From NCBI GenBank assembly GCA_002396005.1, contig DGVW01000069.1, positions 705-26,685 of the forward strand: 25,981 bases of DNA. The letters are read 5' to 3'. Source of the DNA: Oribacterium sp. UBA4274. Lineage in GTDB: Bacteria; Bacillota; Clostridia; Lachnospirales; Lachnospiraceae. The stretch's first letter is position 1; each line of letters opens with the position of its first letter. The notes under the pieces are model-generated. The model had not been told where the DNA came from and ran no database searches. It saw only the letters and a program-made list of their open reading frames with translations. Shown one piece after another: positions 16,060 to 23,868 of this stretch. A program made the translations under genes and the position numbers.

Positions 16060-18069
16060 ATGATATATTATGTATCAGAGAAAGCGTTTCGAAGCGGTGA
16101 CGGTACAAAAGAGAGACCTTTCAAGAAGATTTCAGAAGCTGCAAAAATTGCAAAACCCGGTGATGAGGTTATCGTTTCTCCAGGAGTATATCGTGAGTAT
16201 GTAGATCCTGCCAATGCAGGAACACCGGACAGCCGTATTACTTACCGTTCAGAAGTTAAGGGCGGTGCAGTTATAACCGGAGCGGAAATGCTTACAGGAT
16301 GGGAGCATTATGAAGGTAATACCTATGTGGCTCACATCGGAAACGGACTCTTCGGGGATTACAACCCTTATACCACAGTTGTAAAGGGAGACTGGTACTT
16401 TGCTGAGCTTCCTGTACACACCGGTGAAGTATATGTAGACGGTGTACAGCTCTACGAAGTCATGAAGAAGGAAGAAGTTCTGAATCCTGAACCGGCGCCT
16501 ATGTCCTGGGAGCCTAAAGAGGTTTCTATACGTAAGTGGTATACAGAACAGGATGGGGATACTACTCTTATTTATGTTAATATCGGAGACGATCCTACAA
16601 AGCACAACATGGAGTTCAATGTCCGCAGAAACTGCTTCATGCCATCAAAAGAGGGTATAGGCTATATAACAGTTTCCGGATTTACTATCAAGCAGGCTGC
16701 GACAACCTGGGCACCACCTACCGCATATCAGGATGGAATGGTAGGACCTCACTGGTCAAAGGGTTGGATCATAGAGGATTGCGAAATCAGTGATTCCAGA
16801 TGCTCCGGTATCAGCCTCGGCAAGTATCTGCAGCCTGAGGATGAAAACAAGTGGACACGTTTCGGACTTAAGGACGGTACACAGACTCAGAGAGACTGTG
16901 TAATGCAGGCAATAAATGAAGGCTGGTCCAAGGAAACAGTAGGTTCTCACATTATCCGACGCTGTCATATACACCACTGCGGTCAGACCGGTATCGTAGG
17001 TCATATGGGCGGAGTTTTCTCCATCATCGAGGACAATCATATCCATAATATAAATAATAAGCAGGATCTGGCAGGAGCAGAAATCGGCGGTATCAAGATG
17101 CATGCGGCAATTGATGTGATATTCAGAAGAAATCATATACACCACTGCACAAGAGGTATGTGGCTCGACTGGCAGGCTCAGGGTACAAGAGTTTCTCAGA
17201 ATCTGTTCCATGACAATACTCCTCCTAAGGGCATCAGGATCACAAGTCTTCTGGGCCTTGGAGAGGATATCTGGGTAGAGGTATCTCACGGTCCGACTCT
17301 TCTAGACAATAATCTGTTCTTATCTCCTTTATCAATGCGTATAAGTGCCCAGGGTATAGCCTGCGTACATAATCTGATAGGCGGTGCCATCACTTATGTT
17401 GATGCCGGCGTAGAGAATGGCGGAGCATATCTTCCTACACCACGTTATACACCATATCACGTGCCTCATGAGACAGATGTGGCAGGATTTATGACTTTCA
17501 ATCATGGTGACATGCGTTTCTACAATAACATTTTTGTCCAGCAGGATATCCTGCAGGATTATAAAGATTATGTTAAGGAAATAAAGGAAGAGAAGGAATA
17601 CAATTTTGTATGCGGTCTTTCTGTATATGACGGATATCCAACAACAGAAGAATATCTGAAGAATTTCGGACCATGGAAATTCTCCGACGAAGGTGCAAAG
17701 GATAAGTATTATGAGCACTTCCCTGTAGATGCTTCCGGTAATCTCTACTTCAATGGAGCAAAGAGCGGAGACATGGAGAAGGATGCTTATGTGGATGAGA
17801 CACATAAGGTAGAGCTGTCTTTGGGTGGAAGCATAGAAGAACCGGTACTTGTGACAAATCTTTATGACATACTTCCTGACAAGGCTGAAAAGACCATCTC
17901 TACCAAGACTCTTGGTCAGGCATTTGAACCTGAAATGAGGTTTGAAAATCCGGACGGCAGTGAGATAGTGTTCAATGAAGACTATTTTGGTGACCATAGA
18001 GATGTCTGCCCGATTGCAGGACCTTTTGCAACCAGAGGTCAGGTGAAGAAAGAGCTGTTTAGAGAATAG
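16060..18069 (+). CDS. Beta-xylosidase, glycoside hydrolase family 120 (right-handed beta-helix)
   Basis: The 669-residue product resembles XylC of Thermoanaerobacterium saccharolyticum along its whole length: an N-terminal YYVSEKAFRSGDGTKERPF strand, GDEVIVSPGVYREYV, ATTWAPPTAYQDGMVGPHWS, IVGHMGGVFS, and the catalytic strip MWLDWQAQGTRVS and WVEVSHGP. Asp370 and Glu407 correspond to the nucleophile and acid/base (Asp382 and Glu405 in XylC, from memory). It would release xylose from xylo-oligosaccharides after GH67 and esterase action. There is no signal peptide. AAAGGA (16045-16050) supports ATG 16060; the frame stays open upstream to 15988, but that extension (Lys-rich, no ribosome site) is not homologous. 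Relative to XylC, 14 extra residues (around TPPKGIRITSLLGLG) separate the catalytic residues. A pectate lyase-like role is less likely. Confidence 0.88.
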   Translation: MIYYVSEKAFRSGDGTKERPFKKISEAAKIAKPGDEVIVSPGVYREYVDPANAGTPDSRITYRSEVKGGAVITGAEMLTGWEHYEGNTYVAHIGNGLFGDYNPYTTVVKGDWYFAELPVHTGEVYVDGVQLYEVMKKEEVLNPEPAPMSWEPKEVSIRKWYTEQDGDTTLIYVNIGDDPTKHNMEFNVRRNCFMPSKEGIGYITVSGFTIKQAATTWAPPTAYQDGMVGPHWSKGWIIEDCEISDSRCSGISLGKYLQPEDENKWTRFGLKDGTQTQRDCVMQAINEGWSKETVGSHIIRRCHIHHCGQTGIVGHMGGVFSIIEDNHIHNINNKQDLAGAEIGGIKMHAAIDVIFRRNHIHHCTRGMWLDWQAQGTRVSQNLFHDNTPPKGIRITSLLGLGEDIWVEVSHGPTLLDNNLFLSPLSMRISAQGIACVHNLIGGAITYVDAGVENGGAYLPTPRYTPYHVPHETDVAGFMTFNHGDMRFYNNIFVQQDILQDYKDYVKEIKEEKEYNFVCGLSVYDGYPTTEEYLKNFGPWKFSDEGAKDKYYEHFPVDASGNLYFNGAKSGDMEKDAYVDETHKVELSLGGSIEEPVLVTNLYDILPDKAEKTISTKTLGQAFEPEMRFENPDGSEIVFNEDYFGDHRDVCPIAGPFATRGQVKKELFRE

Positions 18070-18112
18070 TAATATAGAGGATGGCAAACGTTGCAAAAGG
18101 ACAGGTGAATAA

Positions 18113-19579
18113 ATGTATTATATAGGAATTGATCTTGGAACCTCGGCTGTGAAACTTCTTCTCATGAGAGAGGATGGTAAGATCGAAAATGTGGTTTCAA
18201 GAGAGTATGGACTTTCGTTCCCACATCCGGGTTGGAGTGAGCAGAATCCGGAGGACTGGTACAGGCAGACTCTTGATGGTTTAAAAGAATTGGTTTCTGT
18301 AGTAGATGCCAAAGAGGTTGGTGGTATCAGTTTTGGTGGTCAGATGCACGGTCTGGTTACATTGGATGAAGATGACAATGTTATAAGACCTGCGATTCTC
18401 TGGAATGACGGCAGATCTGTCGAGGAAGTCAGATATTTAAATGATGAAGTTGGTAAGAAAGTGATCTCCGGTTATACAGGAAACATCGCTTTTGCAGGAT
18501 TTACTGCACCAAAGATACTCTGGATGAAGAAAAACGAGCCTGAGCTTTTTGCAAAAATCAAAAAGATAATGCTTCCGAAGGATTATCTTGCTTATAAGCT
18601 GTCAGGAAGCTTCTGCACAGATTATTCTGATGCTTCAGGAATGCTTCTTTTGGATGTTGAGCATAAATGCTGGTCTGAGGATATGCTCCGTCTATGCGGA
18701 ATCACAGAGGATATGCTTCCGAAGCTTTATGAGAGCTACGAGGCAGTAGGATATCTTAAATCTGAAATTGCAGACAGTTTCGGCATGAAGCATGATGTGG
18801 TAATTGCAGCAGGTGCAGGTGATAATGCTGCGGCAGCAGTAGGTACCGGAACCGTTGGAAAGAACAAATGTAACATTTCCCTCGGAACCAGCGGGACCAT
18901 CTTTATCACATCGGATTGTTTCAGGGTTGATGCAAACAATGCGCTTCATGCATTTGCCCATGCAGATGGAAAATATCACCTCATGGGCTGCATGCTTTCA
19001 GCAGCTTCTTGCAATAAATGGTGGATGGACAATATCCTGAAAACCGACAGGTATGCTGAGGAACAGAAAGATATAGTTAAGCTTGGTGAAAATCATGTTT
19101 ACTTCCTGCCATATCTCATGGGTGAAAGAAGCCCATGGAATGATCCCATGGCGAGAGGCGCCTTTGTCGGAATGAGCCTTGATACAAGAAGAGAAGATAT
19201 GGTTCAGGCAGTCCTTGAGGGCGTAGCATTTGCCACAAGAGATATGTATGAAGCTGCAAGGTCAGCGGGTATAAGTCTTGAGCATTCCATGATCTGCGGC
19301 GGCGGTGCCAAGAGTCCTTTATGGCAGAAGATGATAGCCAATATCCTGAACATCAGCATCGATATCCCGACCTGTGAGGAGGGTCCTGGCATGGGAGGCG
19401 CTATGCTTGCGATGGTGGCCGATGGAAAATATGCAACTGTTGAGGATGCGGCCAAAGCCATCGTATCAGTGAAGAGCACCTGCGAACCGGAGCCTGAACT
19501 GGTGAAGAAATATGAGGAAAGATATCAGAGCTTCCGTAAGTTATATCCTGCACTGAAGGATGTATATGGAAAGCTTTAA
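18113..19579 (+). CDS. xylB: Xylulokinase (FGGY carbohydrate kinase)
   Basis: The enzyme phosphorylates D-xylulose with ATP to xylulose 5-phosphate. FGGY-family landmarks are present: YIGIDLGTSAVKLLL with the phosphate-binding loop at the N-terminus, HPGWSEQNPEDWY (xylulokinase type), GGQMHGLV, RPAILWNDGR, AGAGDNAAAAVGTG with the likely catalytic Asp (about residue 232), LGTSGTIF, and the C-terminal adenine-binding GGGAKSPLWQKMIANIL. The length of 488 is normal. AAGGA/AGGTG (18097-18107) precedes ATG 18113. The gene lies 43 bp after GH120 and 59 bp before the isomerase, consistent with one xylose-processing operon. Confidence 0.93.
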   Translation: MYYIGIDLGTSAVKLLLMREDGKIENVVSREYGLSFPHPGWSEQNPEDWYRQTLDGLKELVSVVDAKEVGGISFGGQMHGLVTLDEDDNVIRPAILWNDGRSVEEVRYLNDEVGKKVISGYTGNIAFAGFTAPKILWMKKNEPELFAKIKKIMLPKDYLAYKLSGSFCTDYSDASGMLLLDVEHKCWSEDMLRLCGITEDMLPKLYESYEAVGYLKSEIADSFGMKHDVVIAAGAGDNAAAAVGTGTVGKNKCNISLGTSGTIFITSDCFRVDANNALHAFAHADGKYHLMGCMLSAASCNKWWMDNILKTDRYAEEQKDIVKLGENHVYFLPYLMGERSPWNDPMARGAFVGMSLDTRREDMVQAVLEGVAFATRDMYEAARSAGISLEHSMICGGGAKSPLWQKMIANILNISIDIPTCEEGPGMGGAMLAMVADGKYATVEDAAKAIVSVKSTCEPEPELVKKYEERYQSFRKLYPALKDVYGKL

Positions 19580-19638
19580 AATTTATAAATCATTTTATGT
19601 GGTCTATGCTGCGGGAAAGGCAGCGGAATGGAGATAAT

Positions 19639-21129
19639 ATGAGTTTTGCAAATGTACCTGAAGTAAAGATTGGTATCGTGGCTGTTAGCCGTGACTGTTT
19701 TCCTGAGAGCCTCTCAGTAGAGCGTCGTAAGGCTCTTGTAGCTGCATATGGAAAGAAGTATGACACAAAGGAGATTTATGAGTGCCCTGTTTGTATCGTT
19801 GAGAGCGAGATACAGATGGTTGAGGCGCTTCTAGACATCAAGAAGGCCGGCTGTAATGCCCTCTGTGTATATCTCGGAAATTTCGGACCTGAAATTTCTG
19901 AAACACTTCTTGCAAAGCATTTTGACGGGCCAAAGATCTTCCTTGCAGCAGCTGAGGAGACACAGGATTCCTTACAGGATGGAAGAGGAGATGCTTATTG
20001 CGGTCTCTTAAATGCAAGCTACAATCTGAGGCTCAGAAATGTCAAGGCATTTATCCCTGAAAATCCTGTAGGTGATGCAGAGGATCTCGCAGAGGAAATT
20101 CACAAGTTTGTTCCTATTGCAAAGGCCATGATCGGTCTTTCAGAGCTGAAGATCATTTCTTTCGGACCTCGTCCACAGAATTTCCTTGCATGTAACGCTC
20201 CTATCAAGCAGCTTTACAATCTTGGTGTAGAAATTGAAGAAAATTCAGAGCTTGACCTTTTTGAAGCCTTTAACAAGCATGCTGATGATGATAGAATCGA
20301 CAGTGTTGTTAAGGATATGGAAGAGGAGCTCGGCACAGGCAACAAGAAGCCGGAAATCCTTCGTAAGCTTGCTCAGTATGAGCTTACACTTCTTGACTGG
20401 ATCGATGCACATAAGGGATATCGCAAGTATGTAGCTATTGCAGGAAAATGCTGGCCGGCATTCCAGACACAGTTCGGATTTGTTCCTTGCTATGTTAACA
20501 GTCGTCTCACAGGCCGTGGCATTCCTGTAAGCTGTGAGGTTGATATCTATGGAGCTCTTTCAGAGTTTATCGGAACCTGCATAAGTGATGATATCGTAAC
20601 ACTTCTTGATATAAACAATTCCGTACCTAAGGATATGTACAAGGAATCCATAGAGGGCAAGTTTGACTACAAGCACAGTGATACGTTCATGGGCTTCCAC
20701 TGCGGCAATACCTGCTCTAAGAAAATGTCTTCCTGTGAGATGAGAAACCAGAAGATCATGGCTCGTTCACTTCCTGAAGAGGTTACAAATGGTACACTTG
20801 AGGGTGACATCGCTCCGGGTGAGATAACATTCTATCGTTTACAGAGTACTTCAGACGGACTTCTCCGTGCATATGTTGCTGAAGGTGAGATACTTCCTGT
20901 TGCTACTCGTTCCTTTGGAAGTATTGCAGTATTTGCAATACCTGAGATGGGCAGATTCTATCGCCACGTTCTGATCGAGAAGAACTATCCGCATCACGGT
21001 GCAGTTGCTTTTGGACATTACGGAAGTGCACTCTATGATCTGTTCAAGTATATCGGCGTACCTGTAGAGGATCTGAACTACAATCAGCCAGCTTCTCTGC
21101 CATATCCTACAGAGAATCCTTTTAAATAA
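19639..21129 (+). CDS. L-fucose/L-arabinose isomerase-family protein, possible pentose isomerase
   Basis: The 496-residue product has the length and layout of the FucI/AraA fold rather than the TIM-barrel of XylA. It has a Rossmann-like N-terminal part (VKIGIVAVSRDCFPES, GCNALCVYLGNFGPE), a middle domain (IISFGPRPQNFLACNAP), and a C-terminal active-site part with candidate metal ligands in CEVDIYGALSEF, the His of MGFHCGNTC, and HHGAVAFGHYG. Fucose isomerases convert aldoses to ketoses and also accept D-arabinose. Here the gene sits directly behind xylB and before the pentose phosphate genes, and no xylA is present in the window, so conversion of D-xylose to D-xylulose is a reasonable proposal, not a demonstrated activity. 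I chose ATG 19639 (GGAG at 19630-19633); an in-frame earlier ATG at 19597 has no ribosome site. Confidence 0.75.
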   Translation: MSFANVPEVKIGIVAVSRDCFPESLSVERRKALVAAYGKKYDTKEIYECPVCIVESEIQMVEALLDIKKAGCNALCVYLGNFGPEISETLLAKHFDGPKIFLAAAEETQDSLQDGRGDAYCGLLNASYNLRLRNVKAFIPENPVGDAEDLAEEIHKFVPIAKAMIGLSELKIISFGPRPQNFLACNAPIKQLYNLGVEIEENSELDLFEAFNKHADDDRIDSVVKDMEEELGTGNKKPEILRKLAQYELTLLDWIDAHKGYRKYVAIAGKCWPAFQTQFGFVPCYVNSRLTGRGIPVSCEVDIYGALSEFIGTCISDDIVTLLDINNSVPKDMYKESIEGKFDYKHSDTFMGFHCGNTCSKKMSSCEMRNQKIMARSLPEEVTNGTLEGDIAPGEITFYRLQSTSDGLLRAYVAEGEILPVATRSFGSIAVFAIPEMGRFYRHVLIEKNYPHHGAVAFGHYGSALYDLFKYIGVPVEDLNYNQPASLPYPTENPFK

Positions 21130-21164
21130 TGTGAGGAAAGACTTTTTGAAATGAGGAGGAGATT

Positions 21165-21818
21165 ATGAAATTTTTTATTGATACTGCAAATGTTGAGGAA
21201 ATTAAAAAAGCAAATGATATGGGAGTAATCTGCGGAGTTACTACCAATCCTTCACTTATCGCAAAGGAAGGACGTGATTTCAATGAAGTAATCCGTGAGA
21301 TCACCTCTATCGTAGATGGTCCTATCAGTGGTGAGGTTAAGGCAACAACTGAGGATGCTGAGGGCATGATCAGAGAAGGCCGTGAAATCGCCAAGATCCA
21401 TCCCAACATGGTAGTTAAGATTCCTATGACCGTTGAAGGCTTAAAGGCCACCAATGTTCTCTCTAAGGAAGGAATCAAAACCAATGTAACTTTGATCTTC
21501 AATGTTAACCAGGCTATCCTTGCTGCCAATGCCGGAGCTACATATGTATCACCTTTCCTTGGCCGTCTTGATGATATAAGTGTACGTGGAGTTGATCTCA
21601 TCCGTGAGATAGCACAGGTTTTTGACATCTATGGATATGAGACAGAGATAATTGCAGCATCAATCAGAAATCCGATACATGTAACTGATTGTGCTCTTGC
21701 CGGAGCTGATATCGCAACCATTCCTTACAAGGTTATCGAAGCTATGACAAAACATCCGCTTACTGATGCCGGCATCGAAAAATTCAAGAAAGACTATATC
21801 GCAGTTTTTGGTGAGTAA
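21165..21818 (+). CDS. tal: Transaldolase, small TalC type
   Basis: The 217-residue protein is the short class I transaldolase form. It starts MKFFIDTANVEEIKKA and has GVTTNPSLIAKEG, the Schiff-base lysine in VVKIPMT, NVTLIFNVNQAILAANAGATYVSPFLGRLDD, and ASIRNP. The Glu in SGEVKAT and the Phe in LIF are the residues that favour transaldolase over fructose 6-phosphate aldolase in this family (the aldolase has Gln and Tyr there). It exchanges the dihydroxyacetone unit between sedoheptulose 7-phosphate and glyceraldehyde 3-phosphate, which is needed to drain xylulose 5-phosphate. GAGGAGGAG lies just before ATG 21165, and the gene follows the isomerase by 35 bp. Confidence 0.93.
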   Translation: MKFFIDTANVEEIKKANDMGVICGVTTNPSLIAKEGRDFNEVIREITSIVDGPISGEVKATTEDAEGMIREGREIAKIHPNMVVKIPMTVEGLKATNVLSKEGIKTNVTLIFNVNQAILAANAGATYVSPFLGRLDDISVRGVDLIREIAQVFDIYGYETEIIAASIRNPIHVTDCALAGADIATIPYKVIEAMTKHPLTDAGIEKFKKDYIAVFGE

Positions 21819-21921
21819 AAGCCTTTCTGTTTTTTTTGAGAAAATGTGTAGCCAATTTGTTCTATGTGTGTGTATCATAGAGAAATAGTTGCAAACATGC
21901 TTTTAAAGGAGATAAGGCTCA

Positions 21922-21948
21922 ATGACATTTAAAAAGGAAGGTATGTAG
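21922..21948 (+). other. Possible leader peptide (8 codons) abutting the transketolase start
   Basis: AAAGGAG (21905-21911) precedes ATG 21922, which opens the frame MTFKKEGM and stops with TAG directly before the transketolase ATG (TAG-ATG). The arrangement would allow terminating ribosomes to reinitiate on the next gene. The short length makes chance possible. Confidence 0.3.
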
Positions 21949-22788
21949 ATGGAAAATATAGAATTACAGAAGATGGCTGTGAATGTCAGAAAAGGCATTG
22001 TATCATCGACACATAGTGCAAAGGCAGGTCATCCGGGTGGATCACTTTCTGCGGCTGAGATATTTACACTTCTTTATTTTGAAGAGATGAATATAGATCC
22101 TAAGAATCCTAAGGATCCTGATAGAGACAGATTTGTTCTTTCAAAGGGACATACTGCGCCGGGATATTATTCGGCACTTGCCTACAGAGGATATTTTCCG
22201 GTAGAAGATCTACTGACACTTCGTCATACCGGAAGTTATCTTCAGGGGCATCCGGATATAAAGCATATCCCTGGAGTTGATATGTCATCAGGGTCTCTCG
22301 GCCAGGGCTTTTCAGCTGCTGTCGGTATGGCTCTCGCAGGTAAGCTTTCAAATAAGGATTACAGAGTATATGCACTGACTGGTGACGGCGAGATCCAGGA
22401 AGGCCAGATCTGGGAAGCTGCGATGTTTGCAGGACACAGAAAACTGGATAACCTTGTTGTGATCGTGGATAACAATAATCTTCAGATAGACGGTGCTATA
22501 GGTGATATTTGTTCACCATATCCGATAGATGAGAAGTTCAGGGCATTCAATTTCCATGTTATCAATGTGGAAAACGGCAATGATTTCGATGAGCTCCGTG
22601 CAGCTTTTAAGGAAGCAAGAGAGACCAAGGGAATGCCAACAGCCATCATCGCAAAGACATTAAAGGGCAAGGGTGTATCTTACATGGAGAATCAGGTTGG
22701 CTGGCATGGAAAAGCGCCTAATGATGAAGAATATAAGATTGCCATGGAAGAACTGGAGAAAGCAGGTGAAGCATTATGTCAGAAGTAA
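21949..22788 (+). CDS. Transketolase, N-terminal (thiamine diphosphate-binding) subunit
   Basis: The 279-residue protein corresponds to the first third to half of a classical transketolase: SAKAGHPGGSLSAAEI, the second conserved His region in SKGHTAPGYY, HPDIKHIPGVDMSSGSLGQG, and the thiamine diphosphate motif GDGEIQEGQIWEAAMFAGHRKLDNLVVIVDNNN (read as GDG ... NN). Transketolase moves two-carbon units between xylulose 5-phosphate and aldose phosphates. The split form with a separate C-terminal subunit is common in anaerobic Firmicutes and archaea. GGAAGG (21935-21940) precedes ATG 21949. The gene overlaps its partner by 13 bp, favouring equal production of the two chains. Confidence 0.94.
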   Translation: MENIELQKMAVNVRKGIVSSTHSAKAGHPGGSLSAAEIFTLLYFEEMNIDPKNPKDPDRDRFVLSKGHTAPGYYSALAYRGYFPVEDLLTLRHTGSYLQGHPDIKHIPGVDMSSGSLGQGFSAAVGMALAGKLSNKDYRVYALTGDGEIQEGQIWEAAMFAGHRKLDNLVVIVDNNNLQIDGAIGDICSPYPIDEKFRAFNFHVINVENGNDFDELRAAFKEARETKGMPTAIIAKTLKGKGVSYMENQVGWHGKAPNDEEYKIAMEELEKAGEALCQK

Positions 22789-23717
22789 AGAGAATTGCAA
22801 CCAGAGAGAGTTACGGTCATGCTTTGGTGGAGCTTGGAAAAAAGCATGATAATCTGATTGTATTTGATGCAGATCTTGCAGCTGCAACAAAGACCGGGAT
22901 TTTCAAGAAGGAATTTCCTGAGAGACACATTGATTGCGGTATCGCCGAGTGCAATATGACTTCAATGGCAGCAGGTCTTTCAACCTGTGGCTTCGTACCA
23001 TTCATTAGCTCCTTCGCCATGTTTGCTGCAGGCAGAGCTTTTGAACAGGTTAGAAATTCAATCGGTTATCCTAAGCTTAATGTTAAGATCGGTGCTACTC
23101 ATGCAGGTATCTCCGTTGGTGAAGATGGTGCTACACATCAGTGCAATGAGGATATTGCTCTTATGCGTACAATTCCAGGAATGACTATTATCAACCCGTC
23201 AGATGATGTAGAGGCCAGAGCCGCTGTTCTTGCAGCCTATGAGCATGAAGGCCCTGTATATCTTCGTTTCGGCCGTCTGGCTGTACCTGTTATCAATGAT
23301 AATCCTGATTATAAGTTTGAACTTGGAAAAGGCGTGGTACTTCGTGATGGAAGTGATATCACTATCATTGCAACAGGACTTGAGGTTTCAGAAGCTCTTG
23401 ATGCAGCAGAAATGCTTTCAAAAGAAAACATCAGTGCGCAGGTCATCAATATACATACTATTAAACCACTGGATGAGGAGCTTGTACTCGCTGCTGCCAA
23501 AAAGACCGGAAGGATTTTTACAGTAGAAGAACATTCAGTTATCGGAGGTCTTGGAGCTGCGGTTTCAGAGCTTCTTTCAGAAAAGTATCCTGTGAAGATA
23601 ACCAAGATAGGTATGCAGGATGTATTTGGAGAGTCAGGTCCGGCCAAGGAATTGCTTCATAAGTATAAGCTTGATGCTGAAGGTATCGCAGAGCAGATAA
23701 AAGAAGCATTGAAGTAA
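22776..23717 (+). CDS. Transketolase, C-terminal (pyrimidine-binding) subunit
   Basis: The 313-residue protein completes the split transketolase. DCGIAECNMTSMAAGLS carries the conserved Glu that protonates the thiamine aminopyrimidine, and FISSFAMFAAGRAFEQVRNSIGYP, KIGATHAGISVGEDGATHQ and the C-terminal domain (IIATGLEVSEALDAA, EEHSVIGGLG) follow the standard order. ATG 22776 lies within the end of the N-terminal subunit gene, giving a 13-bp overlap. A related dehydrogenase function (1-deoxyxylulose synthase) is less likely because that enzyme is a single longer chain. Confidence 0.94.
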   Translation: MSEVKRIATRESYGHALVELGKKHDNLIVFDADLAAATKTGIFKKEFPERHIDCGIAECNMTSMAAGLSTCGFVPFISSFAMFAAGRAFEQVRNSIGYPKLNVKIGATHAGISVGEDGATHQCNEDIALMRTIPGMTIINPSDDVEARAAVLAAYEHEGPVYLRFGRLAVPVINDNPDYKFELGKGVVLRDGSDITIIATGLEVSEALDAAEMLSKENISAQVINIHTIKPLDEELVLAAAKKTGRIFTVEEHSVIGGLGAAVSELLSEKYPVKITKIGMQDVFGESGPAKELLHKYKLDAEGIAEQIKEALK

Positions 23718-23817
23718 TTAAGAGAATATACATTTACAACAAAAGATTTTGAACGTGTGTCTTGCTGATTTTTCTATAAGATTATATTTGTAAAGAGACA
23801 TATCTTGTTGGATTTAT

Positions 23818-23858
23818 TAAGGAACCGTCCGATGAAAAGGGTGGTTCCTTATTTTTTT
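23818..23858 (+). terminator. Terminator or attenuator directly before the epimerase gene
   Basis: TAAGGAACC (23818-23826) pairs with GGTTCCTTA (23843-23851), followed by seven T residues (23852-23858). The ribosome site of the next gene (GGAGGG, 23859-23864) starts at the end of the T tract. No room is left for a promoter between them, so the epimerase must be reached by read-through or from a promoter upstream of the hairpin. Confidence 0.85.
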
Positions 23859-23868
23859 GGAGGGAACT

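Noticed and set aside
17332..18096. 254-codon minus-strand frame within the GH120 gene
   Set aside because: It is antisense to a conserved enzyme; its Cys/Ile/Tyr-rich composition is typical of a shadow frame.
18083..18097. GCAAACGTTGC-type operator before xylB
   Set aside because: The two halves are offset by one base, so it is not a proper LacI-type palindrome, and it fits the cre consensus poorly.
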